Shown one piece after another: positions 24,968 to 33,769 of a stretch of DNA of 39,148 bases (positions within the stretch are counted from its first letter, which is position 1; each line of letters begins with the position of its first letter). The translations under genes were made by a program, and so were the position numbers. The stretch is from the NCBI GenBank assembly GCA_938035945.1, contig CALHOU010000066.1, positions 1 through 39,148 on the forward strand. The letters are read 5' to 3'. The stretch comes from an uncultured Granulosicoccaceae bacterium. Lineage in GTDB: Bacteria > Pseudomonadota > Gammaproteobacteria > Granulosicoccales > Granulosicoccaceae. Below the pieces are notes generated by a model, which searched no databases, had not been told where the DNA came from, and was given only the letters and a program-made list of their open reading frames with translations.

Positions 24968-26158
24968 ATGAAATTATTATTATCGATAGCAGGAATAGTT
25001 TTTGCCCTGGGTCTAGGCGCTAGTGTACTTTATGCGCCCACCGCACTTACCGAGGAAACACAAACTGAATCCGCACTTATTGAAAATGCCCAACATTCAC
25101 CAACAGCTGTGGCTACGTTTGCCGGAGGTTGTTTTTGGTGCGTAGAAGCCGTATTCGAAACAGTGCCTGGTGTGACAGATGTTATTTCAGGCTACACCGG
25201 CGGAGACGAGATCTCACCAACGTATAAAGAGGTTGCATCGGGTGCGACAGGGCATACCGAAGCGGTTCAGATTCACTACGACAGTTCAGTCATCACCTAT
25301 GATGGATTATTAGAAACGCTATGGCGTACCGCAAATCCAACGGACAACAATGGCCAGTACGTTGATCGTGGTCAACAGTACCGACCAGAGATTTTCTATC
25401 ACAATGAGGTGCAAAAAGTAGCGGCGACAATTTCAAAGAATCGCCTAGACGGATCAGGTCGATACAATAAACCAGTGGTAATCGCGATTACGCCGGCTTC
25501 ACAATTTTACCAGGCAGAAGAATATCACCAGGACTATTACAAAAAGAATCCAGTGCGATATAAATTCTATACACGTAACTCGGGCCGCTATCAGTTTATC
25601 GATAGTGTCTGGCCAGAAGGGCGTGATATAGATTATTCCGCATATCGCCCAGAGCTACCCATCACAAGAACACAAGAGGCTATCTCGATGAATGCTTACG
25701 ATGCAACAAGTTTTGTAAAACCTACAGATAAAGAGCTCAAGGACAAACTCTCTCGCATTCAATACAAGGTCACACAAAAGGACAGTACAGAGCGGCCGTT
25801 TGCGAATCCTTATCACGATGAGAAGCGAACCGGTATCTATGTGGATATTGTCTCTGGTGAGCCCTTGTTTGCATCGGTAGATAAATACGATTCGGGAACC
25901 GGCTGGCCCAGTTTTGATAAACCGATTGCTGAACATGCCGTTATAGAAAAGGAAGATCGATCGCTGTTCGGTTTGCGAATAGAAATCCGCAGCGCAATCG
26001 CCGATTCGCATCTTGGTCATGTGTTTACTGATGGGCCAGCATCAACTGGCTTGCGCTACTGTATGAATTCAGCAGCTATGCGGTTTATTCCCTTGGAGCA
26101 AATGGCAAGCGAAGGTTATGGCGACTATGTAGACCGGGTGACGAACAAAGTGACATAG
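24968..26158 (+). CDS. msrAB: Exported MsrA-MsrB methionine sulfoxide reductase
   Basis: Repairs methionine sulfoxide in exported proteins; both stereospecific activities are in one chain (396 aa). The ATG at 24968 is preferred over an open frame from 24941, because it begins a Sec signal or anchor, [20 protein letters not shown]. The MsrA domain has GGCFWC with catalytic C55 and [12 protein letters not shown]. The MsrB domain has [20 protein letters not shown] and the catalytic Cys in [13 protein letters not shown] near residue 365; the zinc CxxC pairs are absent, as in many fused MsrB. There is no thioredoxin-like domain. It is a single gene, convergent with the cupin gene 13 bases away. 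Confidence 0.93.
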   Translation: MKLLLSIAGIVFALGLGASVLYAPTALTEETQTESALIENAQHSPTAVATFAGGCFWCVEAVFETVPGVTDVISGYTGGDEISPTYKEVASGATGHTEAVQIHYDSSVITYDGLLETLWRTANPTDNNGQYVDRGQQYRPEIFYHNEVQKVAATISKNRLDGSGRYNKPVVIAITPASQFYQAEEYHQDYYKKNPVRYKFYTRNSGRYQFIDSVWPEGRDIDYSAYRPELPITRTQEAISMNAYDATSFVKPTDKELKDKLSRIQYKVTQKDSTERPFANPYHDEKRTGIYVDIVSGEPLFASVDKYDSGTGWPSFDKPIAEHAVIEKEDRSLFGLRIEIRSAIADSHLGHVFTDGPASTGLRYCMNSAAMRFIPLEQMASEGYGDYVDRVTNKVT

Positions 26159-26171
26159 CGTGTATGGTCGT

Positions 26172-26636
26172 TTACTCATTGTGCAAATAGTCGGCCGCTC
26201 TGACCGGAGGCAGAAACTCAACACCGTATTGCGGCGCGATCGCGACAACTTCATCAGGCCGCCCCATATTATGCAGCTTACGAAATAGGTCAACCAGTTT
26301 ACCGGTTGGGGTAACCCAGAATAAACACGAAACATCATGCCCAGTATTATTAAAAATACCGTGTGCAACACCGCGCGGCAGACAAATTAGATCGCCATCT
26401 TGCGCGTGTGTTTGCTTCTGTCCAATCACCAAATCCAATGCGCCAGACAATACATGGATGTACTCATCTTGTGTGGGGTGCACATGAGAAGGGATAAATG
26501 TTTCTGACGGTAAAAGAGCATGCCAACTAAAACACTCATCGGTTATAGATTTAGGCGAATAGACTTGGCCAAGTATGTTCCAGTGGACATCATCAATGCC
26601 TTCACCCTTTGAACGCACGCCAGCCTTTAAACTCAT
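26172..26636 (-). CDS. Small cupin-domain protein
   Basis: Single-domain cupin, 154 aa. Cupin motif 1 is HVHPTQDEYIHVLSG (two His and a Glu as metal ligands) and motif 2 is GDLICLPRGVAHGIFN with the third His, so a metal site is likely. Its ATG overlaps the stop of the sulfatase-family gene upstream (ATGA), so it was the second gene of that unit. Function is unknown: small cupins of this kind include dioxygenases, isomerases and sugar-binding proteins. Because the upstream gene is broken, translational coupling of this cupin may be weakened. Confidence 0.8.
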   Translation of the reverse strand: MSLKAGVRSKGEGIDDVHWNILGQVYSPKSITDECFSWHALLPSETFIPSHVHPTQDEYIHVLSGALDLVIGQKQTHAQDGDLICLPRGVAHGIFNNTGHDVSCLFWVTPTGKLVDLFRKLHNMGRPDEVVAIAPQYGVEFLPPVRAADYLHNE

Positions 26637-28352
26637 GTCTTTCTCTCTTTTTGTTTGCGGCGCAACAACGCGTTTATCGTTTTACCCACAATCGGATTGG
26701 AATTGCTCATGCGGGGTCCAAATTCAGTGCGAACCGCATTCTCAAATTCTATTTCATCCCAATAGCCGATAACAATTCCGTTCTCGGTCAACCTGTCTGT
26801 GATATTAGTTGATTCAATTAAGCCATCTGAAATGGTTGTGCGTTGTCGAGGTTTACGGGCCCATTCGAATAGCTTTTCATGCAAGCGTGCGCACTCATCA
26901 GCGTAGGCTTCGTCACCGCCCAAATCGCGCAGTTCGTCAGGATCTTCTTGTGTGTCATACAGCATGGGACGAAAGTGTTCGGCGTGAATATACTTAAAAC
27001 GCCCATCGTAAATCATCCGCAACCAGCAATCGCGTGACGGCATATCCAATTCTAGTCTGGGTTCGACAAACGAGTAATCGTATTCAGAGATGACATATTC
27101 GCGTGGGTCTTGTGTGCGTGTTCCGTGCAAAGTGCCTAACAGTGAATGACCGTCAAACACATGCGATATTGAAGCACCGCCATACATTTCTACAAAAGTA
27201 GGTGCTAGATCAATTGACTCAATAAGGTCATTGTTTACGCTTCCACGCGTGGCGTCCGCTGCTCTGGAAGGGTCATAAATAATAAGCGGTATGCGTAAAC
27301 AGGTCTTTTTCACCCATCCAATGATCACCCAAGTAATCGCCGTGATCGGATGTAAAAATAATCATCGTGTCATCTGCGATACCTCGCGTTTGCAAGTGAG
27401 CAAATAATCGCCCCATCTGATCATCGACCTGGCGTATCAGTCCCATGTAAGCTGGAATGACTTTTTCTCGAACCTCATCACGACTGAAATTCTGACTCAC
27501 ACGCCTGTTCATAAACGCTGCGAACACCGGATGTGCATCTTCGCGTTCTGCTTCGCTACGATTCACGGGCATGACATCATCGGGTCCATACATACTTGCG
27601 TAGGGTTCAGGCACAATGTACGGCCAATGCGGTTTTATATAACTAACGTGTGCCACCCAAGGCTGATCTGGGTTGTTTGTTATCGCATCGTCTATAAAAT
27701 CAATGGCTCGACCTGTTATATACGGTGTCTCTGATAATGCATCTGGTACACGCGCAGGCCGATCAGCGTATTTTAAAAACCATCCCGATAAAAGCTCTCC
27801 GTTATCATCTTCTGCAGCATTTGCAAACTCTTCCCAAGGATTCTCGGCATCCAGGCCATTGTTGCGGGCGAAATCATTGTAGGGCGGGTTGGGTTAATGA
27901 CCTGAATAGGGGTGAAGCCCATCGTCACGTTCAAACGGGTCGAATCCGCATTCAGCTATGCGCACACCAATCCGGCTGTTAGGGTCGATACCTAAGCGCG
28001 CCATACCAGGCGCATCCGCCTTCATATGGGTTTTACCAATTAAAACTGTTTTTACTCCAAGCGGACGTAGATGGTCACCGATGGTTAATTCACCGGCCTT
28101 TAAGGGTACGAAATTCCAACTCGCACCATGCGCATGCACATAACGCCCTGTGTAGGTTGACATTCGAGAGGCGCCACACACAGGAGATTGAACATACGCA
28201 CGCTCATAACGCACTCCGCGCGACGCTAACGCATCGATATTGGGTGTGTGCAGATTTGGGTGTCCATAGCAACTTAGGTAGTCCCAGCGTAGCTGGTCAC
28301 ACATAATAAACAGCACATTTTTAGCTGGCAATGCGTTCTCTCTTTGATTCAA
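26633..28352 (-). pseudogene. Sulfatase / phosphonate-monoester-hydrolase family gene, disrupted twice
   Basis: Alkaline-phosphatase-superfamily hydrolase. The first part (28352-27894) has the metal-binding NVLFIMCDQLRWDYLSCYG and the formylglycine-type motif VCGASR (Cys as C-x-A-S-R). An in-frame TAA at 27896-27894 then interrupts GHxPNPPYNDFARNN. The same frame continues to 27273 with the metal motif TSDHGDYLGDHWMGEKDLF. Near 27288 it shifts frame, and the remainder (to 26633) continues LRIPLIIYDPSRAADATRG. In relatives about four residues separate DLF and the RIPL strand; a loss of about 14 bases there explains both the missing residues and the frame, since 1720+14 is divisible by three. 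The start is either TTG at 28352 or TTG at 28331, the latter with GAGAG six bases before it. Confidence 0.85.
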
Positions 28353-28422
28353 ACTGGCTGTGGTGAAATCGGTCCAGATTGACTCACTGTTTCAACAAAG
28401 TAGCACGTTATGACTTTTCGGA

Positions 28423-28443
28423 CAAAACACGTAATATGTTTTG
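28423..28443. promoter_or_regulatory. Palindrome CAAAACA-n7-TGTTTTG before the SDR operon
   Basis: Perfect seven-base arms with an AT-rich centre, in the 127-base divergent region between the sulfatase-family gene and the SDR gene, 36 bases before the SDR ATG. Its geometry fits an operator of a dimeric regulator. No regulator gene is adjacent. Confidence 0.4.
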
Positions 28444-28479
28444 CAGAATTCAAAGGTATCTCTACAGCAAACATTTAAA

Positions 28480-29190
28480 ATGACATTGAAAAAATCAGTC
28501 GTGGTTACAGGTGGCACGCGTGGTATTGGAGGCGCAGTATCAAAGGTGTTGGATGCCGCTGGGTGGCAAGTAATTGCGGCGAGTAACTCCGAAGAGGAGT
28601 TAGCGCAGTTTGACGGTGCTGGCAGTATCGATCGAGAACATCTTGATGTTACCGACGATTCATCGGTGCAGCAATTATTCGGCAAACTTAAGCAGCTAAA
28701 CGCGTTGGTCAATTGCGCTGGCATTTTACAACGCGGTGCTGAATATGATTTGGCTGTGTTCCAGCAAGTTATCAATGTAAATTTGGTCGGCACGATGCGA
28801 TGTTGCGTTGCATCCCAACCTCTACTTGCTAAAAACAACGGTGCAATTGTGAATACCGCTTCAATGCTAAGTACCTTTGGCGGTCCACTCGTACCGGCCT
28901 ATGCAGCTTCCAAAGGTGGCGTAGCACAACTTACCAAATCACTTGCAGGTAAATGGGCAGAAGAGGGTATTCGTGTAAACGCGATTGCACCTGGTTGGAT
29001 TGAGACTGAGATGACCCAGGGTTTAAGAGAATCGCCTGAGCGTAGCGAAGCGATTCTAGCTCGTACGCCTATGAGGCGGTGGGGTAGAGCGGAAGAAGTT
29101 GGAAACGTGGTTAAATGGTTATTGTCTGATGATGCAAGCTTTGTTACCGGATCTATCTATACAGTTGACGGCGGGTACAAGGCAATTTAA
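28480..29190 (+). CDS. Short-chain dehydrogenase/reductase
   Basis: Classical SDR of 236 aa from the ATG at 28480 (a TTG at 28441 would add 13 unlikely residues). The cofactor motif is VVTGGTRGIGGAVSKVL, followed by VNCAGILQRG (the NNAG element), a serine in NTASMLSTFGGP and the active-site YAASK, then the closing FVTGSIYTVDGGYKAI. It is typical of the FabG-like group that oxidises or reduces secondary alcohols/ketones. It is followed 54 bases on by a dioxygenase-like cupin, so both may act on an aromatic or sugar-derived ketone. Substrate unknown. Confidence 0.88.
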   Translation: MTLKKSVVVTGGTRGIGGAVSKVLDAAGWQVIAASNSEEELAQFDGAGSIDREHLDVTDDSSVQQLFGKLKQLNALVNCAGILQRGAEYDLAVFQQVINVNLVGTMRCCVASQPLLAKNNGAIVNTASMLSTFGGPLVPAYAASKGGVAQLTKSLAGKWAEEGIRVNAIAPGWIETEMTQGLRESPERSEAILARTPMRRWGRAEEVGNVVKWLLSDDASFVTGSIYTVDGGYKAI

Positions 29191-29209
29191 CGGGAACGAT
29201 TAGACTTCT

Positions 29210-29242
29210 TTGAGAGTTTTTTGAGAGTTCCTTGAGAGATAA
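29210..29242 (+). repeat. Three tandem 11-base repeats carrying Shine-Dalgarno-like GAGAG
   Basis: TTGAGAG recurs at 29210, 29221 and 29232, exactly 11 bases apart; units one and two share nine bases (TTGAGAGTT). The third GAGAG sits six bases before the ATG at 29245 and is the working ribosome-binding site; the other two are spare copies upstream. Confidence 0.75.
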
Positions 29243-29244
29243 AG

Positions 29245-29769
29245 ATGAGCGAAAAAAAAGAATATAACGAACGGACGCCATATCAATTGCCGTTTCCTAA
29301 AGATGCGCAAGAGGAAATCGTCATCCCGAATGCGATTCCTGAAGACGATCGACTCTGGGTGCCGCAGGCGGAAAACGTATGGTTGCGTCCCTTGTGTCTT
29401 AATCGCTCTCAGGGGTATTGGACAAACTTGTTAAAAGTAACGAAATCAGGGGTATTGTCCCGTCATCGACACCCGCAGCCTGTGCATGGCTGGGTGTTAA
29501 AGGGTCGATGGCACTATCTTGAGCATGATTGGATGGCCGAAGAGGGTTCTTATGTTTACGAACCACCCGGCGAAACCCATACGCTGGTGGTGCCTGAAGG
29601 GGTTGATGAAATGATTACCTATTTTCAAGTCAATGGCGTTATGTGTTACGTCGACCCGTGGGGTGAAGTGCTCGGTTACGAAGATGTATTCACCAAAATA
29701 GACATGTGCCGAGCCCATTATACTGCCGTGGGCTTGGGCGAAGACTACGTCGACCAGTTCATACGCTAA
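29245..29769 (+). CDS. 2,4'-dihydroxyacetophenone-dioxygenase-like cupin
   Basis: Cupin of 174 aa resembling the 2,4'-dihydroxyacetophenone dioxygenase family, which cleaves the C-C bond between two oxygenated side-chain carbons of aromatic ketones using iron and O2. Ligand candidates are the histidines of RHRHPQPVHGWVLKG and the Glu/His pair in YEPPGETHTLVVPEG. The segment TYFQVNGVMCYVDPWGEVLG is also characteristic. It forms a likely operon with the SDR gene. Family recognition is by motif memory; the true substrate may differ, since the family is broad. Confidence 0.75.
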   Translation: MSEKKEYNERTPYQLPFPKDAQEEIVIPNAIPEDDRLWVPQAENVWLRPLCLNRSQGYWTNLLKVTKSGVLSRHRHPQPVHGWVLKGRWHYLEHDWMAEEGSYVYEPPGETHTLVVPEGVDEMITYFQVNGVMCYVDPWGEVLGYEDVFTKIDMCRAHYTAVGLGEDYVDQFIR

Positions 29770-30029
29770 TTGGTTAAATATTGTACGAATTTTCATTGTT
29801 GTGGCAGAACAGGCTTGAATAGCGCCAGTGCACTAAATGAGCGCGCAAAATCGGCCTTCAAAAGGCAGAAATGTACCGAAATCCAGTGGTTTAACTTGCT
29901 TGCGATCCCGAATTTCGGAATAATCGTCGGTAGAGGCTGATTGGGTGCTTTGGGTTTCACGTCGGACACAGCGTCAACCAACCTGTCATCGCACAGTTTT
30001 ATTTAGCTATTCCTTGGAGAAACATTTAA

Positions 30030-31025
30030 ATGAACAAAAAAATTGCATCCGCTTTAGTTGGCGCTGCTGCGCTAACGCTGTCAGCGGCAACACTTGCAGC
30101 ACCTGCAGTAATTTATGACTTGGGTGGTAAATTCGATAAGTCATTCAACGAGTCTGCCTACAACGGCGCTACGCGCTGGGCCGAAGAAACCGGTGGTAAG
30201 TTTGCCGAAGTTGAGCTGCAATCCGACGCACAACGTGAGCAAGCACTGCGTCGATTCGCAGAGTCAGGCGCTAACCCTATTGTTATGGCTGGCTTTGCGT
30301 TCGCTTCGGCATTAGGTGAAGTGTCAGCTGATTACCCAGATACAAAATTCGTCATCATCGATATGGTTGTTGACCAACCCAATGTGCGTTCAATCGTATT
30401 CAATGAACACGAAGGTTCTTATCTTGTTGGCATGATGGCAGCAATGGCATCGAAGACCAACACGGTTTCGTTTGTTGGCGGCATGGACATTCCATTAATC
30501 CGTAAATTTGGCTGTGGCTATGCTCAAGGTGCGCGAGCTATTAGTGCAGACGTAACTGTTATTGCAAACATGACCGGAACAACAGGTGCTGCGTGGAACG
30601 ATCCTGTAAAAGGTTCTGAGTTAACGATCGCGCAAATCAGTCAAGGTTCTGATGTTGTATTTGCTGCAGCCGGTGGTACAGGACTTGGTGTGCTACAAAC
30701 TGCAGCCGATAAAGGTATTCTATCTATCGGTGTTGATGCGAATCAAAACTACCTACACCCGGGCAAGGTTCTAACCTCAATGCTTAAGCGGGTTGACAAT
30801 GCTGTGTATGATTCTTTCATGAATGGTGAGAATGTTGAGCCTGGCATTAACGCTATGGGTCTGGAAAACGGTGGTGTAGGCTTTGCACTGGATGAGCACA
30901 ACGAAGCTCTTGTTAGCGATGAAATGAAAGCAAAGGTTGAAGAAGCCATCGCAATGATTGCATCAGGCGAGCTTAAAGTTCACGACTACACTAGCGATGA
31001 AACTTGCCCAGCGATTCAATTCTAA
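30030..31025 (+). CDS. BMP-family periplasmic nucleoside-type receptor
   Basis: Solute receptor of 331 aa in the basic-membrane-protein (BMP/PnrA) family, whose known members bind purine nucleosides. It has a Sec signal peptide MNKKIASALVGAAALTLSAA with cleavage after TLAA; there is no lipobox Cys, so it is soluble in the periplasm. Family motifs are IYDLGGKFDKSFNESAYNGA, SIVFNEHEGSYLVGMMAAM, VSFVGGMDIPLIRKFGCGY and VIFAAAGGTG-like VVFAAAGGTGLGVLQ. GGAGA lies before the ATG. It heads the import and SAH/purine operon and is followed by a hairpin and then the ATPase. Confidence 0.9.
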   Translation: MNKKIASALVGAAALTLSAATLAAPAVIYDLGGKFDKSFNESAYNGATRWAEETGGKFAEVELQSDAQREQALRRFAESGANPIVMAGFAFASALGEVSADYPDTKFVIIDMVVDQPNVRSIVFNEHEGSYLVGMMAAMASKTNTVSFVGGMDIPLIRKFGCGYAQGARAISADVTVIANMTGTTGAAWNDPVKGSELTIAQISQGSDVVFAAAGGTGLGVLQTAADKGILSIGVDANQNYLHPGKVLTSMLKRVDNAVYDSFMNGENVEPGINAMGLENGGVGFALDEHNEALVSDEMKAKVEEAIAMIASGELKVHDYTSDETCPAIQF

Positions 31026-31049
31026 AGCTAGCTGTACTTTGTAAATAAC

Positions 31050-31087
31050 AGGCTATGTCACGGTTGTGGCATAGCCTTATTTATTTG
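31050..31087 (+). terminator. Hairpin after the BMP receptor gene
   Basis: AGGCTATGTCAC (31050-31061) pairs with GTGGCATAGCCT (31066-31077) around a GGTT loop, 12 pairs with one G-T, followed by an interrupted T-run (TATTTATTT). It lies 25 bases after the receptor stop and 50 bases before the ATPase start, and likely acts as a leaky terminator. Confidence 0.75.
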
Positions 31088-31127
31088 GGCCTTTCAATTT
31101 AAGTCTTAAATATTTCACTGGTTAACT

Positions 31128-32663
31128 ATGACTACTGCTGCGCCAGCCATCGAGCTTGTTGGTATTTCTAAAGCGTTCGGTTCCGTTCAAGCCAACAAAG
31201 ATATTTCTATTCGAGTCATGCCGGGCACCATCCACGGCATCATTGGGGAGAACGGGGCGGGTAAATCGACGCTTATGTCGATCCTCTATGGGTTTTATAA
31301 AGCCGACGCTGGTGAGGTCTTCATTGGCGGAAAAAAAACCGCTATTCCAGATAGCCAAGCGGCCATTGACGCCGGTATTGGTATGGTCTTCCAGCATTTC
31401 AAATTAGTGGATAACTTTACTGTGCTTGAAAACGTGGTTTTGGGAGCCGAAGAGGGCTTTATGCTAGGCACATCCATATCCAAAGCGCGGCGTGTACTTA
31501 AATCCTTATCCGAAGACTATGGCCTGAATGTTGAACCCGATGCAAAAATAGAAGACATTGGGGTAGGCATGCAACAACGTGTAGAAATCCTTAAAGCCTT
31601 GTATAGACAAGCTGATATTCTCATATTAGATGAACCCACAGGAACACTAACGCCTGCCGAGGCTGATCAGCTTTTTAGAATATTAGATCGTCTCAAAAAC
31701 GAAGGCAAAACAATTATATTAATCACGCATAAGCTGCGCGAAATAATGGATGTCACTGACACCGTTAGCGTTATGCGCGCTGGTGAAATGACCGCTACGG
31801 TAAAAACAGCTGAGGTAACACCTGCAGAGCTTGCTGAGCTAATGGTCGGTCGCAAAGTGCGTTTAACCGTTGCAAAGAAAGACATAAGCGTTGGTGAAAA
31901 GATTCTCGAAGTTAAGGATTTAAGCGTTAAAGACATCAACGGTGTTGAGCGGTTAAAAGGTGCAAGCTTTGATGTGCGAGCGGGTGAAATTCTCGGCATT
32001 GCAGGCGTTGCTGGTAACGGGCAGTCAGAATTGCTCGAAGCTTTGGGCGGTTATCAAAAAGCCACAGGGTCAGTCACCTACAAAGGTGCTGCGATGGACT
32101 TATCGGGTCTTGTGTCCAATGGTCAGGATCGTCGCAGCAATGGCATTGCCCACGTACCCGAAGATCGACAATCCGAAGGTCTGATCATGGAATTTATGGC
32201 CTGGGAAAATGCGGTTTTTGGTTATCACCTCGACCCTGAATTTCGTAAAGGTTGGCTCACCGACAACGCAGCTATGAAAACCGATGCGGCCGGCAAGATG
32301 GAACGTTTCGATGTGCGACCTCCCGACCCACTCTTAAAAGCCAAAAGTTTCTCGGGCGGTAATCAGCAAAAAATCGTGTTAGCACGAGAATTTGAACGCA
32401 GCCCTGATTTACTCCTCATTGGCCAACCTACCCGGGGTGTAGATATTGGCGCTATCGAGTTCATACATCAAAGCATCGTCGAGTTACGTGATCAAGGTAA
32501 GGCAATCTTGCTGGTATCAGTTGAACTGGACGAAATACTGGCTTTGAGTGATCGCATTGCGGTTATGTTTGATGGACGCATTATGGGTGAACGGCGCCCT
32601 TCAGAAACAGATGAGAGTGAACTCGGTTTGATGATGGCCGGTATGACGAAGGATGTTGCCTAA
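31128..32663 (+). CDS. Nucleoside-type ABC importer ATPase (two ABC domains)
   Basis: Energising subunit of the BMP importer, 511 aa with two tandem ATPase domains as in RbsA/NupA-type proteins. Domain 1: Walker A GENGAGKST (40-48), the family's modified signature VGMQQRVEILK and Walker B ILILDEPTGTLTP. Domain 2: degenerate Walker A GVAGNGQSELL, signature FSGGNQQKIVLAREF and degenerate Walker B LLLIGQPTRGVDIGA, which is usual for this group. The TAA overlaps the following permease ATG by one base. No clear ribosome-binding site precedes its ATG. Confidence 0.93.
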   Translation: MTTAAPAIELVGISKAFGSVQANKDISIRVMPGTIHGIIGENGAGKSTLMSILYGFYKADAGEVFIGGKKTAIPDSQAAIDAGIGMVFQHFKLVDNFTVLENVVLGAEEGFMLGTSISKARRVLKSLSEDYGLNVEPDAKIEDIGVGMQQRVEILKALYRQADILILDEPTGTLTPAEADQLFRILDRLKNEGKTIILITHKLREIMDVTDTVSVMRAGEMTATVKTAEVTPAELAELMVGRKVRLTVAKKDISVGEKILEVKDLSVKDINGVERLKGASFDVRAGEILGIAGVAGNGQSELLEALGGYQKATGSVTYKGAAMDLSGLVSNGQDRRSNGIAHVPEDRQSEGLIMEFMAWENAVFGYHLDPEFRKGWLTDNAAMKTDAAGKMERFDVRPPDPLLKAKSFSGGNQQKIVLAREFERSPDLLLIGQPTRGVDIGAIEFIHQSIVELRDQGKAILLVSVELDEILALSDRIAVMFDGRIMGERRPSETDESELGLMMAGMTKDVA

Positions 32664-33766
32664 TGAATGAGTTACCTCGTTGGGCGGAAATTATTCTGGT
32701 CCCACTTATAAGTCTGTTGTTGGCCGCCGTGTTGTCGGCCTTGGTCATATTGGCCATCGGCGAGAACCCGATCAGTGCGTTGCAATTGATGGTTCAGGGC
32801 GCTTTGGGCTCGACCTATGGTTGGGGCTATACGCTTTATTATGCAACCAATTTTATTTTTACAGGCTTAGCCGTTGCTATCGCGTTTCACGCACGGTTGT
32901 TTAACATTGGTGGCGAAGGTCAAGCGACCTTAGGTGGTTTAGGTGTTGCGCTGGTTTGTGTTTATATACCTTGGCCGCATTGGTCACTGGCCTTAATCGG
33001 GGCCATGGTGGGCGCAGCTGTACTGGGTGCGGCTTGGGCGGCTATACCTGCGTTTCTTCAAGCCAGGCGCGGTAGTCATATTGTTATAACAACCATCATG
33101 TTTAATTTTATCGCCGCAGCCTTGTTGAACTATCTACTAATTGGCTTGTTAAAACCCAAAGGTTCCATGGAGCCGGCCACTGCCAAGTTTGCCGAATCCA
33201 CACACCTGCCTTCGTTTCAAGACATGTTTTCAACAGCCGACAACGTGCTGTTTCGCGGTGCACCGGCAAACGTGACGTTCTTTGTTGCAACGCTTGCCTG
33301 CATACTTGTTTGGTTGCTCATTTGGCATACCCGGCTCGGTTATGAAATCCGCTCGTTTGGTCATTCTGACTCTGCCGCCAAGTACGCAGGCATAAGCCCA
33401 ACAAAAATCATTATGATCACGATGATGATCTCCGGTGCACTTGCCGGACTAATGGCAATCAACAATGTAATGGGAGAAGCAGAGCGCTTAATCCTTGGTT
33501 CTGTCGAAGGGGCTGGGTTTATTGGTATCGCTGTCGCATTGATGGGGCGCAGCCACCCTTTCGGCATATTCATCGCTGCTATATTGTTTGGTTTCTTATA
33601 CCAAGGCGGTGCGGAGCTTGCGCTCTGGACATCCATTCCGCGTGAACTTATTGTGGTCATACAGGCGTTGGTTATTTTGTTTACCGGTGCATTGGATAAC
33701 ATGGTGCGTATGCCCCTGCAAAAACTTTTTTCATTGTTCAAACGAACACCTGTGTCAGAGGTATAA
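32663..33766 (+). CDS. Nucleoside-type ABC importer permease 1
   Basis: Inner-membrane permease of the BMP importer, 367 aa, with about nine hydrophobic segments. Family motifs are FIFTGLAVAIAFHARLFNIG with GGEGQATLGGLGVAL, then RRGSHIVITTIMFNFIAAAL and YAGISPTKIIMITMMISGALAG. It starts inside the ATPase stop codon (TAATG), showing coupling. YufP/NupP-type proteins are the closest named relatives I recognise. The next permease follows three bases after the stop. Confidence 0.92.
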   Translation: MNELPRWAEIILVPLISLLLAAVLSALVILAIGENPISALQLMVQGALGSTYGWGYTLYYATNFIFTGLAVAIAFHARLFNIGGEGQATLGGLGVALVCVYIPWPHWSLALIGAMVGAAVLGAAWAAIPAFLQARRGSHIVITTIMFNFIAAALLNYLLIGLLKPKGSMEPATAKFAESTHLPSFQDMFSTADNVLFRGAPANVTFFVATLACILVWLLIWHTRLGYEIRSFGHSDSAAKYAGISPTKIIMITMMISGALAGLMAINNVMGEAERLILGSVEGAGFIGIAVALMGRSHPFGIFIAAILFGFLYQGGAELALWTSIPRELIVVIQALVILFTGALDNMVRMPLQKLFSLFKRTPVSEV

Positions 33767-33769
33767 ACA

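Noticed and set aside
26633-28352. Programmed frameshift or stop read-through in the sulfatase-family gene.
   Set aside because: No slippery heptamer or recoding structure is visible, two unrelated lesions are needed, and residues appear to be missing at the shift; decay is simpler.
29770-30029. Possible purine riboswitch in the 260-base leader before the BMP receptor gene.
   Set aside because: I could not find the conserved purine-aptamer junction segments or an adjoining terminator/antiterminator pair.
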